Below, one piece after another: positions 11,552-23,679 of a stretch of 64,000 nt of DNA (positions are counted from its first letter, which is position 1; the number at the start of each line of letters is the position of its first letter). This DNA comes from Novakomyces olei (taxonomy: Eukaryota > Ascomycota > Novakomycetes > Novakomycetales > Novakomycetaceae), in assembly GCA_016906335.1 (NCBI GenBank), contig JADEYG010000009.1:248001-312000 (forward strand), in the 5' to 3' direction. The notes under the pieces are model-generated. The model did not search any database and was not told where the DNA came from. It was given only the letters and a program-made list of their open reading frames with translations. The position numbers were made by a program, and so were the translations under genes.

Positions 11552-13994
11552 TAATTTTGAAACCTACTTTTCGCTGGCATTATTGGCTCGCTCTAGTAAT
11601 TATTATTATATGTTGATCTGTAGTCGGATTGGTTGAACCACACTTTTAGTGCTGTGACTCTCTCTACCTTAAACATCTATCTACTAGCAGTGTTCCACAT
11701 CTGAACCGGTTTGATTACCCATCAACTGCAACACCCGAGACCGTGATCAACACTTGCCCCCTTTTTTCCTTTCTTTCGAATACATTACCCAATATTCAGT
11801 ATTGGCACTTGCCAGAGGACTTTATACTGGGAAAGTTTGGAATAGAAAGCTAATTGAAGTGGTCAACTAGACTCAACAGTCAAGTAACCTACCAAATAGA
11901 GACCATTTTTATTGTATTCTGAAATTCGTTCTGAAATTGGATTAATTGCTTTGTAACAGATTCGTCGAGCAAAAACTCTGCTCGGACATTTAGATAAACA
12001 TTGAGATTTGCGATTTCTTTTGAAAATAGATGAGCATGCATTATGTATCATACAAACGAACAAGAGCTACCACGATTGACGCGCGTTACACTCACTTGGG
12101 CGGAGGTGTGCACATTTCGCACATATTACGCACACATTCCACACGCTCTTAGCCAAGGGTTGGGTGGCGCGCTATAGTATAGAACATTGTTGCCTAATTA
12201 AATTTTTTGGCCGCGCGCCAACGCGCCAGTGGAAAGCAGCACAGGGGAAGTTAGGGTTTTCTAGCGTGCGATCTAAACCGCGGTCGGCACCCAATGGCAG
12301 GGTTTTCTGTTATGCGGGATGGCGTAAAGAAGGCTTAACCGGGGCACAAGGTTAAATTGCATGTAGACACTACCTATATGAGTTCTGTCATAATCATTTG
12401 CTGTTGTTTTTATTATTTTTGTTTATATTTGATAATAGTTATGGAAGTCGTAGCGGTATTCGTCAAGCAGTGAAAATATTTGGATAGAAATTTTATGCTG
12501 CATTTTCTCGATCATGAAAATGACGGTCAGATATGACTTGAGCACATTTGAGTCCATGACCTTTAATCGGAACATTCAGGTAGGTAATTAGTATACATCA
12601 TAATGCAGCTTTCACGGTATGCATGTTCATATAAACCAATGGTTTATCATAAATACCGATGAATACTAATTGGGCATATATTTGTTTACGTCACACAATT
12701 GGTATGTATATGATTCACGCATGATGCCAATCACTGCGTGGGGGAGATGTGTGGGATACCACGCGATTATTCACATTGTGATGCGTATACATGAAAACTT
12801 AACTATGTCTATAGACATGCCATAGGAACCACACGGATGTATATATGATCATATTATAATATCAGATACAATACAAATTGTCTCCAGACACATATTTTGT
12901 ACAGCTATACAAGTCTTCCAAATGTACATGTGCACACCAAGCTAGACAAGCTTATACAGCAAGAGCAGCTCAAATGACGATTACTGCTGTGTACAAGACA
13001 ATGCTGGCAAAGGCAAACTTTACAAATACAGTGTAGACTTACCTTTGCAACACTCGTGTATAAAATGCCTTTATATTTTATACTTGAAATAATATATAGC
13101 CCACGCAACGCATTCTCGTCACACGTCTATTTGCGCTATAAAATTTCAGCTTCCCAAATTTGCCTTATAATCACACTATAAAATTTTATTCTCTATGAAC
13201 CGGGAAATATTTCTACTCCATTGCCACTCTAATACGTACATTTACCAGCCAAAGGAGAAAGGGGGCCCCAAAAGTGGACAACAAAAAACAAAAAGGGGCG
13301 ATACCTTCTCTTCAAGTAACTCACACACATTTTGTCACTAAACTATTGTATGTGTGCAGAGATTCGCGTGTGCGCGTCTAAGTGTATGTGTGTGCGAGCG
13401 CGTAGGGTTAAATTCCTTTATAGCACAATTCCTTTATATACTACCTCGCTAGCCCTGGTTTATGTGTCTAGTGTGGTGGTGGCAGCAGTGCAAGGATATC
13501 AATTGTCGTTCCTTGTTGTACTATTGAAAAGCTGTGCACACCACTCTGAGGTCGAACAGTCTCGACATATCTTTTGTCTTTCTTTTCAACAGGACGATTC
13601 CAACAGCCTTCACAAGCCGAGGCAGAGGTGACCATCTGTGTCTCTTCCAGTCTTGATTGCTGTTGTAGATTTGTTAGTTGCTAGTCAACTGTCTTTGAGC
13701 TGCTACACTTTGATAGCTCACGGTGCACTTTGCTACCACAACGACTTCAATCTCGAAACAGCCTTGGCCATATTGTACTGCTGCTACACTGAGGACTACT
13801 GACTAGCGCCATACAGTCCAGACCTGTGAGCTTGTAGGCCCTGGCTTGCTCTAAACCACCTTCGATTTTCTACCCGGTCAACTACGACGCTCTTGTAGCG
13901 TTTTCGGCACGCCGTTTACACTCTTTACTCTGTCATTCATTCGTTCGTTCATTCAATTGAAACCGCAGTCTGGACTAATCCTTGCCAGTTTCAT

Positions 13995-14075
13995 CTTCTG
14001 GAATCCCCCAGATTCGAACTCGAGACCTCGTAACATTTCACCTCGCTTACGCAGCTTGGTGCATTACTCATTACT
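13995..14075 (-). ncRNA. tRNA-like relic 1 (B box), possibly SINE- or tRNA-derived
   Basis: On the minus strand GTTCGAATC (plus 14011-14019) is an exact match to the Pol III B box GWTCRANNC. It is preceded by GTTACGAGGTCTCGA, which aligns with the variable loop and T stem of the second copy 130 bases upstream. The T stem has a mismatch and I cannot build an acceptor stem, so it is not an intact tRNA. Confidence 0.35.
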
Positions 14076-14127
14076 TTGACATATACATAATCTCTTATTC
14101 ACATTCTGTTTTAATATACTTCTAAAT

Positions 14128-14215
14128 CGGCGGGTTGGCAGAATCGAACCCGATACCTCAGCAACACTACGCGTCAGGCACGTGAACGTATTGTTGAGCC
14201 TTGCCACTAGCGTTT
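14128..14215 (-). ncRNA. tRNA-like relic 2 with A-box-like and B-box sequences
   Basis: Minus-strand GTTCGATTC (plus 14141-14149) matches the B box, and TGGCAAGGCTC (plus 14196-14206) resembles an A box, 46 bases away, a tRNA-like spacing. The string GTTGCTGAGGTATCGG before the B box parallels the same position in relic 1. The T stem does not pair properly, so a functional tRNA is unlikely. It lies about 40 bases upstream of the cyclin ATG, pointing away from it. Confidence 0.35.
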
Positions 14216-14254
14216 CTCCCACACGGCAATAATATATACGAACCGCTTCTCCAC

Positions 14255-16135
14255 ATGGCACCGACAAGGCCACAGGCTGCTGTGTGTACAGCGCACAATT
14301 CACCGAATATGGGAGTCGGCAAACGCGGATCGCGTCACCCGAGTCCTAATCAGCCTTTATCTCCGCCCGAGTCGGAACGTGCACGGCAGGCGCGTGCCCA
14401 AGAATCAAAACGCGTAGCCCGATTGGCTCGAATCCGGCAGCTGGAACGCGTTTTAAATGCAAAATTTGAAGCCGAATATCGCTCAGATATTTTCGGCTAC
14501 ATGAACAGTGTTCAGGTAATTTGCTTCGCTTCATTAATACTATCCAATCTTTTAATGATGCCAGTCTTATTAACGTTATTATAGAACGCTACCGTTGCCA
14601 ATTCAGACATGATGGACCTGCAGCCTGAAATTGACTGGACAATGCGGCCGTACCTTGTTGACTTTTTGATTGAAGTTGCTCTGGGCTTCCGACTGCAGCC
14701 AACGACACTGCACCTGGCCGTCAACCTGATTGACAGGTACACTTCTCGCCGTGTTGTATTCAAAAAGCACTATCAACTCTTGGGCTGTTCTGCCCTTTGG
14801 ATCGCAGCAAAGTACGAAGAGCCTAAAGACAGAGTAATGAGTCTCTCTGAGCTTCGGCAAATGTGCTGTGATGCGTACAAGGACGACATGTTTGTGCAAA
14901 TGGAGTCGCACATTCTCAAAACGTTGGAGTGGCAAATTGGAGCTCCAACTACTGATTTCTTTCTACAAATGTTTTGGTCTGAACAGCAATTGGCAATGAC
15001 GCCAGAGCGTCAAGCACGTCAGCCAATCCCACTCAAATCGTCCAAGCGTCCCTGTCCTCTCAATTTAGCCGGCAGCAATACGAATTCAAATAGCAATGCC
15101 ATCAACAGTGAGCAAATAACATTAAACTTGGCTCGATATGCTGCGGATTTGGCCCTTTTCCATCGTGACCTGGTCAATTTTGTGCCCTCTGTAATTGCAA
15201 CAGCATCACTAGCTCTGGCTTCGCATATTCAGCAAACGGCAACACTGCCTTACGATCCATCTACACTGCTCTCTGCTGAAGTTGGCAGTCGGGCTACGGC
15301 TGGAGCGCCCAGAGTTGCTCAATGCATGCTGGCTTTAGCCGGTCATTTGGGCGAATCTTCTTCTGTGCTAAAGAAAAAGTACTTACACGAAGGCTACGAT
15401 CGTGTCTCTAACCTGCTCGACGCTTACTTGTCCCCAAAGCCGGCAATGATGTGTGTCGATGAGGTCACAATGGACTGTGGAAATGGAAATAACAACAGTA
15501 ATGTAAGCACGCCCCTGCACACTCCAATCAAGGGCCGATTTATGAATGCTTCTACCAGTTCTGGCAGCGTTTTGCCTCTGGCAATAACGCCTCCAAGGAC
15601 TCCAGGCCTCGCGGTTATGGACGCAGTTCAACAGCAAAAGCGTCGAGAGCCTTTGCCCACTCCGCCTGTAGATGCTCGTCGAGTGCAATTGGGAAGGAAT
15701 GATTACAATAATAATGGTTATAATAATAATGATTTCAATAATAGCGATTACAATAATAACGGCAATACAAAGTCAGACGAGGCCGATGGAGAAATGATGG
15801 TATCTGCCATTCCCTCGACTGCTTATTCCCATCATTCTGGGTACGATATGACTATGAATAATTATGTGACTGCAGATCCTGCCACTAGTGAAATGAATTT
15901 TGGAAACGAAGAAAATGACTACGACAACGACGATGACGATGATGACGATAAAAATACTAATAACGAAGACGATGAGGAGGATGAAGAGATGCGATCTCCA
16001 CAAGCCAGTGATATTACGATTATTGTACAGTCTGCGAATGGACAAACGGCCGATGTTTTAATAGACTCTTGTACAGATGCAGCGGCCGCAGCAGGAAGGA
16101 TCGTACGTCCTCAGCGTCGAAATATACTCGTTTAA
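14255..16135 (+). CDS. CLN1: G1/S cyclin, Cln type
   Basis: Model join(14255..14515,14585..16135), 603 residues. The N-terminal cyclin box spans about residues 90-225 with MRPYLVDFLIEVALGFRL, LAVNLIDRYTSRRVVFKKHY, GCSALWIAAKYEEPKDRV and HILKTLEWQIGAPTTDFFLQ, matching fungal Cln/Puc1 cyclins rather than B-type cyclins. It should activate the main CDK (Cdc28/Cdc2) at G1/S. The C-terminal half has SP/TP sites (for example LAITPPRTPG), an Asn-rich block coded at about 15700-15770, and an Asp/Glu run at about 15920-15990; such tails often control Cln turnover. The intron is 69 bases. An in-frame codon upstream at 14201 is not ATG; 14255 is the first ATG. An ACGCGT (14169-14174) lies upstream, compatible with MBF/SBF control. 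Confidence 0.9.
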
Positions 16136-16963
16136 GTCGTGAAATATGATATTTGACGTCTATTATTACTCTATAATTTTGTTTTAATGAAGAAAGACTT
16201 TTGCGCTCGGGTGGCCTGGGGTTATTTGAAGTCGCAAGGGTTAAAGTTTCACAAACTTTAATAATGAACATTATGGTGGGGCCTTTTATTGTAAGGCCGT
16301 ACGGAGGACTTTATCATACCTTAACGTATGGCCGAGGGCGGGACACATACTGGACGGGTTTAGTATGGCAATTGTACATATTCAGAACACTCTGAACCCT
16401 GTCCTTTGATCTATTTATTTACTACTGCGATCGCCTCTTTGTGTACCAATTTAATTTAATTTGAATTAAATTAAATTAAATTATATTTTTTCAGTATTGC
16501 TCCACATCAGACATCTTATTTTATTTGTGATATTTTAAATCTCTTTTATATACATATGATTATAGTTATTAGAAGGAAACATTGCACGTCGCTGCAGGTA
16601 TTCAGCATATCAACCATGCATTTTACGAGAATTAATACGAACACAATTCATGTTATACAAATGGTCAAAGCAGTAGACGCGTACTTCTGTAAATGGGAAA
16701 CCAAAAGCATAAATAAACAAAACAAAATAAACATTTTAAAAAAATGAGCTCAATGATAAATTAGAAACAAGAAATTAAATGAATTTTGACCCATGTTGTT
16801 GCTTAAGCACAGAATGTCGACTTCCTTCTGGAATGACGCTACACAAATCTCAATTCGAACGCAGTATAATCACAAAATAGGCTATATACAAGATTGGTTT
16901 ACTTTTCTATTCTGTCTTCATCTATGCTCATTTTTTGATCGCCCTTGCTTCCCACCAATGCAT
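16136..16963. other. intergenic region between convergent cyclin and RAD55-like genes
   Basis: AT-rich. Holds an imperfect palindrome of TTTAATT/AATTAAA units at about 16451-16483. No gene seen. Confidence 0.4.
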
Positions 16964-18602
16964 TTAGGCCTGCGTGAATTCATCTCGCCCCGTGTCTTGT
17001 GAATCTGGTATTACACGAACAGGTGTGGACAGCAGATCAGAATCTTCCTGCGACGCAGATCGGACATCTTCTAGTAAAATTCCGTCAAACATGCCGGGCT
17101 GATAATCCGCAAATTGTTCAAGTGTACTTGATGTTGTCCGTGTCCTTTTCCTTTTACGCTGGATCTCAGTCTCAGGCTCATATATTTCTGTTTCATCATC
17201 GGTCTGTCTCACTCGACACACCAACGGAGTGATTCCCGAATTCTAAAATATGAGTATAAATAAAAACTAAGTAAATAAATAAAATAAACATTTTAAATAA
17301 ACATTTTTTATGCTGAATATTGGTCTTACTGTTATACAAAAAAGACGGCCAGATCGACGAGCAAGGCCGTTTTGCACACCGTTCGATACTGCCTCATTGG
17401 ATTCAGGTCGCTGGAGTGCCGCAACTCGGACGCGAAGTAGAGAATCGCGATGAAATTCCGATGGCTTAGAAACAACCTGCTCGTTTTCTAATAGTTCGGT
17501 ATACTGCAGAAGGAGAACGCTAGCCATGTAGTCCTGAAAATAGTCGCCTTGGAATTAGAGATTTACTTTAAGGAAAAGAATAATATATAATTGTGTCCAA
17601 GGTAAACCGTAAAGGAAAATTTAGAATAAAGACATATTGAGCAAAATAACATGAAAGCCAGACTTAACCAAGCCATTGAAAGAAGACTCTAGGAAAGGAC
17701 CAAAAAACCTATACTCCAGGACTGAATATCACAAAATTCAATAATAAAAATGTATATAAACCCACCAAACGCATCTACCAGTCCAACGGTACCATAACGT
17801 GGAGCTGTCTTCATTTTATTCACAATAATCGCAGCAAATTGGAACCGAGCAGCCGCGCGTGCTAAGGCAGTAACAAGGGTCAGCACGACTCGTCGCTCCG
17901 TTTGAAAGCTGGCTCGATTCCCGCTCATTGTAGGAACTGCTTCCCATATTGGCTGAGTCATATCATCCAATATTAAAACTGACGCCCTTGCGCAGACAGC
18001 ACTCAGGCTGCTATCTTCCTCCACTGTCGATATTCGCTGGATAACGGCGAGTAGAACGGAAAATTGAGGGGCCGAAACGACAGACACGTGACGCATCATT
18101 TCACTGATATTTATCGCGTCATTTTTTACGCGTGCCTCTAAAATTTGGAGCAGGCGACGAGCAGGGAAAGGCTGGCCTGATTCAATCCAAACAACAAATT
18201 CTCCATTTATCAAGACGTTTGCAGCAATTTCGAGACTGAGGTCAGTATTAAATAATTAAAGATGGCACAAATAGAATCCTAATAATAATCAGATTATACT
18301 CAACGAATGCGATGGTGTATGTACCATAACGACAAGCAAATCGAATAAGAGCTTTTAAAAATATTCAAATTACCACATCGTAGTTTTCCCGACTCCGGGA
18401 GGTCCATGGACCTCGCTGATACTCCCACGCGGCAGCCCACGCGGGCCTAAAGCAGCATCGATTGTGTCGAGGCCAGTCGAGATTGGACGAGCCGCACTTT
18501 GCTCAATCGAAGCGAGACGATCAAGCGCAGACTGTGTTTGCAGTCGGTCTGTGGATCAGTCTGACACTTGAACACAATTGACTTACGCTCGGCCACTGCC
18601 AT
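16964..18602 (-). CDS. RAD55: Rad51 paralogue, RAD55/Rhp55-like
   Basis: Model complement(join(16964..17242,17330..17533,17669..17708,17762..18235,18374..18548,18587..18602)), 395 residues. The N-terminus reads STGLDTIDAALGPRGLPRG then SISEVHGPPGVGKTT, the RecA-type Walker A at about residues 54-62. A Walker-B-like ASVLILDD follows near 160, and TALARAAARFQFAAIIVNKM fits the next RecA core strand. Rad51 paralogues of this type (Rad55-Rad57) help load or protect Rad51 filaments in homologous recombination. The 16-base first exon and 38-base first intron keep phase. The 40-base exon at 17669-17708 and its GTTTAT and GTTAAG flanking donors are the weakest part. Rad57, DMC1 or an XRCC-like paralogue is possible; the VVWIESGQPFPARRL stretch and N-terminal Walker box favour Rhp55. 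It shares an upstream region with DAHP synthase. Confidence 0.8.
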
Positions 18603-19144
18603 AAATCAAAGACGTATGAATTGACTACTGCAGTTATAGCGCGCCATTCTATATACTAACGATTGGTTGGCTGATCATAGCTAATATAGTTTATTGTTTG
18701 GTACAGTTTATTGTATGGTACAGTTTATTGTATGGTTCAGTTTATTGTATGGTACAGTTTATTGTATGGTACAGTTTATTGTATGGTACAGTTTATTGTA
18801 TGGTACAGTTTATTGTATGGTACAATTTACTGTATTTTATCGGATTCTATCAATTTTTAATCCGCCTTTGCTGATAAGCACCATCTGTCACAAAAGTACG
18901 ACTGTGCGGTTTAGTATCATTTTTTTTGTCAGCATTAGTATCACTTGTATTATAGAAAAGAAGAGAGTACTGGCAAATTGCTTCCACAAAAGATAATTTA
19001 TTGTATTATGGATTTTTATTTGACGATCCAGTACTACTCCCTTTTTTTTTTCTTGGTTTCTTTTCCCTTTTCTTTTGCTTTTTGCTTTTTATTTTTTTTC
19101 TCTGTAAAAACAATTTGGCACATAGGTTCATCGATAGTGGCCTA
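18603..19144. other. bidirectional promoter region, RAD55-like / DAHP synthase
   Basis: 542 bases between two divergent starts. It contains the 17-bp minisatellite (18689-18834) and a pyrimidine-rich tract (about 19040-19100) just before the DAHP synthase start. Confidence 0.5.
18689..18834. repeat. 17-bp minisatellite, about 8.5 copies
   Basis: Unit GTTTATTGTATGGTACA repeated head to tail with one or two substitutions in the outer copies (for example GTTTATTGTTTGGTACA and an ATTTACTGTA end). It sits in the shared promoter of the RAD55-like and DAHP synthase genes. Any protein frame through it is an artefact of the repeat. Confidence 0.9.
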
Positions 19145-20802
19145 ATGTCAAAAGGACACTTTGAGTCGTGGCAGCCAGATTCATGGCGCTCAAGGCCAGT
19201 CAAACAAGACGTCTCCTATGAAAACCAGGCGGCTCTTGAAGAGGTACTTTTCACGCGCACATGTGGCTGTATTATTATAAACTTTTACTGAAGTCTATTC
19301 TCCAGGCACTTGAAAAATTAAGATATTTACCGCCTTTAGTAACGGTGAAAGAAGTGAGAAAATTGCGGGAGCATCTACGCGATGTAGCGCTTGGGAAAGG
19401 GTTTTTGCTTCAGGGCGGGGATTGCGCAGAGAGCTTTGATGCTTGTAAAACGGTATGATTTAATGAAAGAATTAATTAGTTTGTACGGAAACAACAGCAA
19501 TATAAGCTACAATTAAAATAAAACGAAATGACAAAAATTTTGGATGTCTTTTCTAATCTATTTGCTGACTTTAAAGGGACCTATTGAAGCCAAACTCAAG
19601 GTTATTCTGCAAATGAGCCTCATATTAGTTTGGGGCGCACACACGCCTGTCGTACGAATTGCTCGTATTGCCGGACAATACGCAAAGTAAGCAAGATTTG
19701 ATTTTGTGTGTATCGCTGTATACACATGTCGTTTAATTATTAATTATCTAACATTAGACCACGATCACAACCCTTTGAGACTACGCCGGAAGGTCAACAA
19801 ATTCATGCTTTCCGGGGCGATAATGTAAATGGGTACCATGTCTCTGACAGGGCACCCAACCCTCAAAGGCTGGTGTCTGCTTACTTTCATTCTGCGGCGA
19901 CTTTGAATTACGTGCGGGGGCTACTTTCCTCTGATTTTGCGGATCTGCATACTGCACAAGACTGGAACCTGGATTTTGTGCGCGCATCAGCTGCTCGGCA
20001 TGAGTACCAGACTATCGTGTCCAGCCTGAGGGATAGTATTACGTTTATGAAAACAATTGGAGCTGATCGTGATATGCATTTAAAAACTGTTGACCTTTAT
20101 ACAAGCCACGAGGGTCTACTTCTAGAGTACGAAGAGGCGCTGACACGTTACAGCGAGTCTTTGATTGGGGGAGCACCAGAGACGGAATCAAAAGGCAGTG
20201 GATGGTACAATGCTGGAGCCCACTTTTTGTGGGTGGGTGATAGGACTCGGCAGCTGGAAGGAGGCCATTTGGAGTATTTTAGAGGTATTGAAAACCCTGT
20301 GGGAATTAAAATTGGACCTTCAATGGACCCGGAAGAGTTATTAAAAGTATTGGACAAGTTGGACCCTCAAAACGAGCCAGGCAAGGTCACACTAATTTCA
20401 CGTTACGGTGCGAATAAGATTGCGAATCATTTACCATCTCATATTGAGGCGATTAAACGCTCAGGGCACTCGGTAGTTTGGGCGTGTGATCCTATGCATG
20501 GGAATACAAAGCCTTCTGAGACGTTTCCGCACCTTAAGACTCGACACTTTTCTGATATAATCGAAGAGTTGCGGCAGAGCATAACCATTCACAATCAATA
20601 CGGATCTAGGCTTAACGGCGTACATTTTGAAATGACTGGAGAAAGCGTCACTGAATGTATCGGCGGCGCTGCAGGATTGGAAGATGAGAATTTGAATACG
20701 GCATACCATACATTCTGTGATCCCCGGCTTAACTATGAGCAGAGTCTTGAAGTCGCCTTTTTAATTGCGGGCTACCTTAAAAACAGTAGAGAGCAGGATT
20801 GA
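19145..20802 (+). CDS. DAHP synthase, class II (plant/AroA-II type)
   Basis: Model join(19145..19243,19306..19452,19577..19686,19758..20802), 466 residues. It condenses phosphoenolpyruvate and erythrose 4-phosphate to DAHP, the first shikimate step. Class II motifs in order: [121 protein letters not shown] and [12 protein letters not shown]; these include the usual metal ligands (Cys, His, Glu, Asp). No chloroplast-type extension is present. Most budding yeasts use class I enzymes (Aro3/Aro4), whereas filamentous fungi such as Neurospora have this class, so the gene helps place the organism. Three short introns (62, 124 and 71 bases), all in phase. Confidence 0.95.
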
Positions 20803-21120
20803 AGCTGCGTATTGGAGGGACAAGGATTAAAAGTGTTTTTGTTAAATAAATAAATATATATATATAAATATAAATATAAATATATTCCTACTTGTTATCT
20901 GTTTGAAAACCCTGGCTACATAGATCGTCATTATATTTGCTCTTATCAGAATAATTTATATCGCATTCTATTCTATTACTAATGATACGCAGCAAATTAC
21001 TATGAGCTAAGTGCATACGAGAAGCATAGGAAGATAGAGATCAAATCTATATTAATATTAATTTAGCGCTATAAACAGACGCCCTTGCACGCATGATTCA
21101 GACTTGATAAGCAGCCAGAA
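20803..21120. other. short intergenic region
   Basis: 3' UTR of DAHP synthase and promoter of the transporter, with an AT-rich (TA/TAAA) block at 20845-20884. Nothing else seen. Confidence 0.4.
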
Positions 21121-23418
21121 ATGGCACAGCCAGACGAATCCAACGCAGATCAGTATGGACCGGACGAGGAGACGCCTTTGATTGGCAGCGCTGTTGCGGA
21201 CGGCGTTGTCCCACAGCGAGAAGAATGTCTCGAGGCACGAACGGACGGTCCTGAGCCAGCGAAGACGAACGTTGTATACGTGTTCCCAGCCTTGGCTATT
21301 GGCGTTTTCCTCGCGGTAATTGAACTCAAACAAAAGTGCGCGTTGAAAAGTTGTTGACAGAATTTTAGGCGTTTGATCAGACGGTAATTGCTTCAATTTA
21401 TGCAAAGGTACGACCGTCGCTAAATATTGCCTTCTTTCTTCAGCTAACATTTGACTAGATTGGAAGCGAGTTTAATCGATTTAATGATGTTAGCTGGATT
21501 GCAACGTCATACATGATTTCTTCCACTGCGTTTCAGCCATTGGTAAGCTTAGACTGAGAGCGAGAAGAGTAGTTGGAACAGTAATTATAAATCAAACAGA
21601 TCAAAGATTTATAAAGGAAAATAAAATAAATGAAAAAGAAAAAGAAAAGGCAATGATCAATTGGGAACAGAGTAAATTGATTGCTGTTAGCTACAGAGAT
21701 CGAGGCTTTCGCTCTGTATCAGTGTTTAGGATTGCCTTTTCTAAAATACAACTTTACATTCACTGACAGCTCAATAGTATGGCCGATTGTCGGACATTTT
21801 TGGTCGCAAGAACGCGCTCCTTTCTGCGAACCTTATTTTCGGCTTGGGGTGTCTGTTCTGCGGGGTAAATCTGCCCTTTCTCACCTCAGATGATTCCCGA
21901 TTTTATGAACTTGTCTTTGCCAGACTCATTGCAGGCATTGGTGGAGGTGGAATGCTATCCGCCTCGTCGGTAACGCTTTCCGATCTGGTGCCATTGCGTG
22001 ATCGGGCCACTTGGCAGGGATATATGAATATTATATTCGCCTTTGGGTCCACGTGTGGAGCTCCTCTTGGAGGACTTATGGCAGATACTATTGGCTGGAG
22101 ATGGGCGTTTTCCCTGCAGGCTCCAATCACGCTGCTGGCCTGTACTGTTATTCTTTTGGTGCTTAAACTACCACAGCCAGGTCACCCTGATTTCCACCAA
22201 AGGCCTTTAAAACAAAAACTGAGAATTATTGATTGGTGGGGCTGTGCTTTTTTGGTAGCTGCGATTACTGCAACAGTTTTGGCCTTCAATTTGGGCGGCA
22301 ATACTTTAGGTTGGGGTGATCCTATTGTTGTCTCCTCACTGGTAGCTTCAGCCGTAATGTTCATTGCCTTTATGTACACGGAAAGGTTTGTTGCTAATGT
22401 ACCATTGGCGCCTCCACGTGTTGTCTGCCACCAGGGAGCTCTTGCACCATTTGCTGCCAACTTTTTTCAGTTTTTTGCTCAAATGTCAATCGTTTACGCG
22501 TACCCTTTATTCTTTCAAGTTTTGCGACGTGAATCTGCCGCTAAAGCAGGTGGGAGGCTTATCCCTGTTGTGATTGGCGGATGCACAGGCAGTTTGTTTG
22601 CTGGGTATTATCTGCGTAAAACTGGGCGGTATAAATATGCCACTGTTTCCGGTTATGGACTCTCGCTTGTAGGCTCATTTTTACTTACGACGTTGACAGG
22701 TATGATATAAACTTTTTGCTTTTTATTTTGCTCGACTATCATTCTTCAGAGCTACTCACAACTCAGATAAAAGCAAATTCTGGCAATACTGCCTTTACGT
22801 GATACTCGTTGGGTTTGGCAACGGCAACAGCGTCACCCTCACTCTGATTGCTATTATACATAGCGCTGAAAAGAATGGTACGATATTACTATTCTCACAG
22901 GCAATCTCTAACTTTTCAGATCAGGCTGTAGCAATAGGAATATCCTACTTGTTTCGCGCGACTGGCGTCGTACTCGGCGTTTCTGGATCAACGAATTTGC
23001 TGCTTAATGTACTCAAAGCCCGTCTCGAGCAGAGCTTGGACGTTCCAAACAAGGAACAGGTAAGATTTTGCAGAATTATCATATAAACATATTTTTCATA
23101 TATACTCTCATTTTGATATTTTCCTCCTTTATTTTAATCTATTACCCGATCGCTTTTTTGAATCAGTTTTGATAAACAATGACTTTTGTTTGTTTGATCT
23201 GAATAGCTGCATGTGCTGACGCTGTTTGATAGATTATAACATCGGTGAAAGAGAGTGTGGATTATATATGGACTCTGGACCCCGAAATTTCAGCGATTAT
23301 TGTGCGCGAGTATGCTGCAGGAATCCGTTCCGTCTTTCTACTGGCATTTGCCGTCTCGGCTGCGTCTATAGTAGCAGGCCTTTTTATCGTGGAAAAGCAC
23401 GTTGCCCATGGCGTTTAG
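21121..23418 (+). CDS. MFS transporter, VBA/Fnx-like (DHA2-type) vacuolar amino-acid or drug carrier
   Basis: Model join(21121..21315,21369..21407,21459..21542,21778..22699,22752..22877,22920..23059,23233..23418), 563 residues. An acidic hydrophilic N-terminus with DEETPLIG precedes about 14 membrane segments. Motifs: AFDQTVIASIYAKIGSEF and WIATSYMISSTAFQPLYGRL (helices 1-2), SDIFGRKNALL (MFS motif A), FARLIAGIGGGGM, and LFRATGVVLGVSGS (motif C region of the second half). The order matches the Vba1/Vba2/Fnx1 group of vacuolar basic-amino-acid importers and drug exporters; substrate cannot be read from sequence. The intron at 22878-22919 is 42 bases, a multiple of three without a stop, so unspliced message would add 14 residues. 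The intron before exon 4 is 235 bases and its acceptor AATAG gives PLYGRLSDIFGRK. Confidence 0.88.
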
Positions 23419-23679
23419 ACTATGTATACTGTGGGATGTGTTCAAACGTTGTAGCCGCTGGCCATATCTAAACATGAAATGTGTATATACTTGGGCATAG
23501 GAGACCATTACGAGAGTAGTCGGGTCTCCCTGTGTAGACGCCCAATCAATTAGACCTCTATCAACACGGCTGCTGCTAATACGACATCCGTCAACAAATC
23601 CACGATTCAATCAACAGATTATGTAAAAAATAATAATATTAATAAAATAAAAATAAAACATCAATTAGATGCATTGTAT

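Larger units (their letters stand above)
10379..14254. other. 3.9-kb gene-poor region upstream of the cyclin
   Basis: Longest gap in the window. 10379-10960 is 3' UTR-like and AT-rich. It contains a possible small minus-strand protein (11078-11332), an inverted repeat (11523-11551), several CGCG-containing blocks (12079, 12760, 13365, 13398), a CT-rich stretch in 13560-13900 and two tRNA-like B boxes (14011 and 14141). Long upstream regions with many regulatory inputs are common for G1 cyclin genes; that link is inference here. Confidence 0.45.

Noticed and set aside
13995-14215. Intact tRNA genes
   Set aside because: T stems have mismatches and no acceptor stem or anticodon arm can be drawn; kept only as tRNA-like relics.
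18694-18996. Plus-strand frame with repeated VQFIVWYSLLYGT
   Set aside because: Produced entirely by the 17-bp minisatellite.
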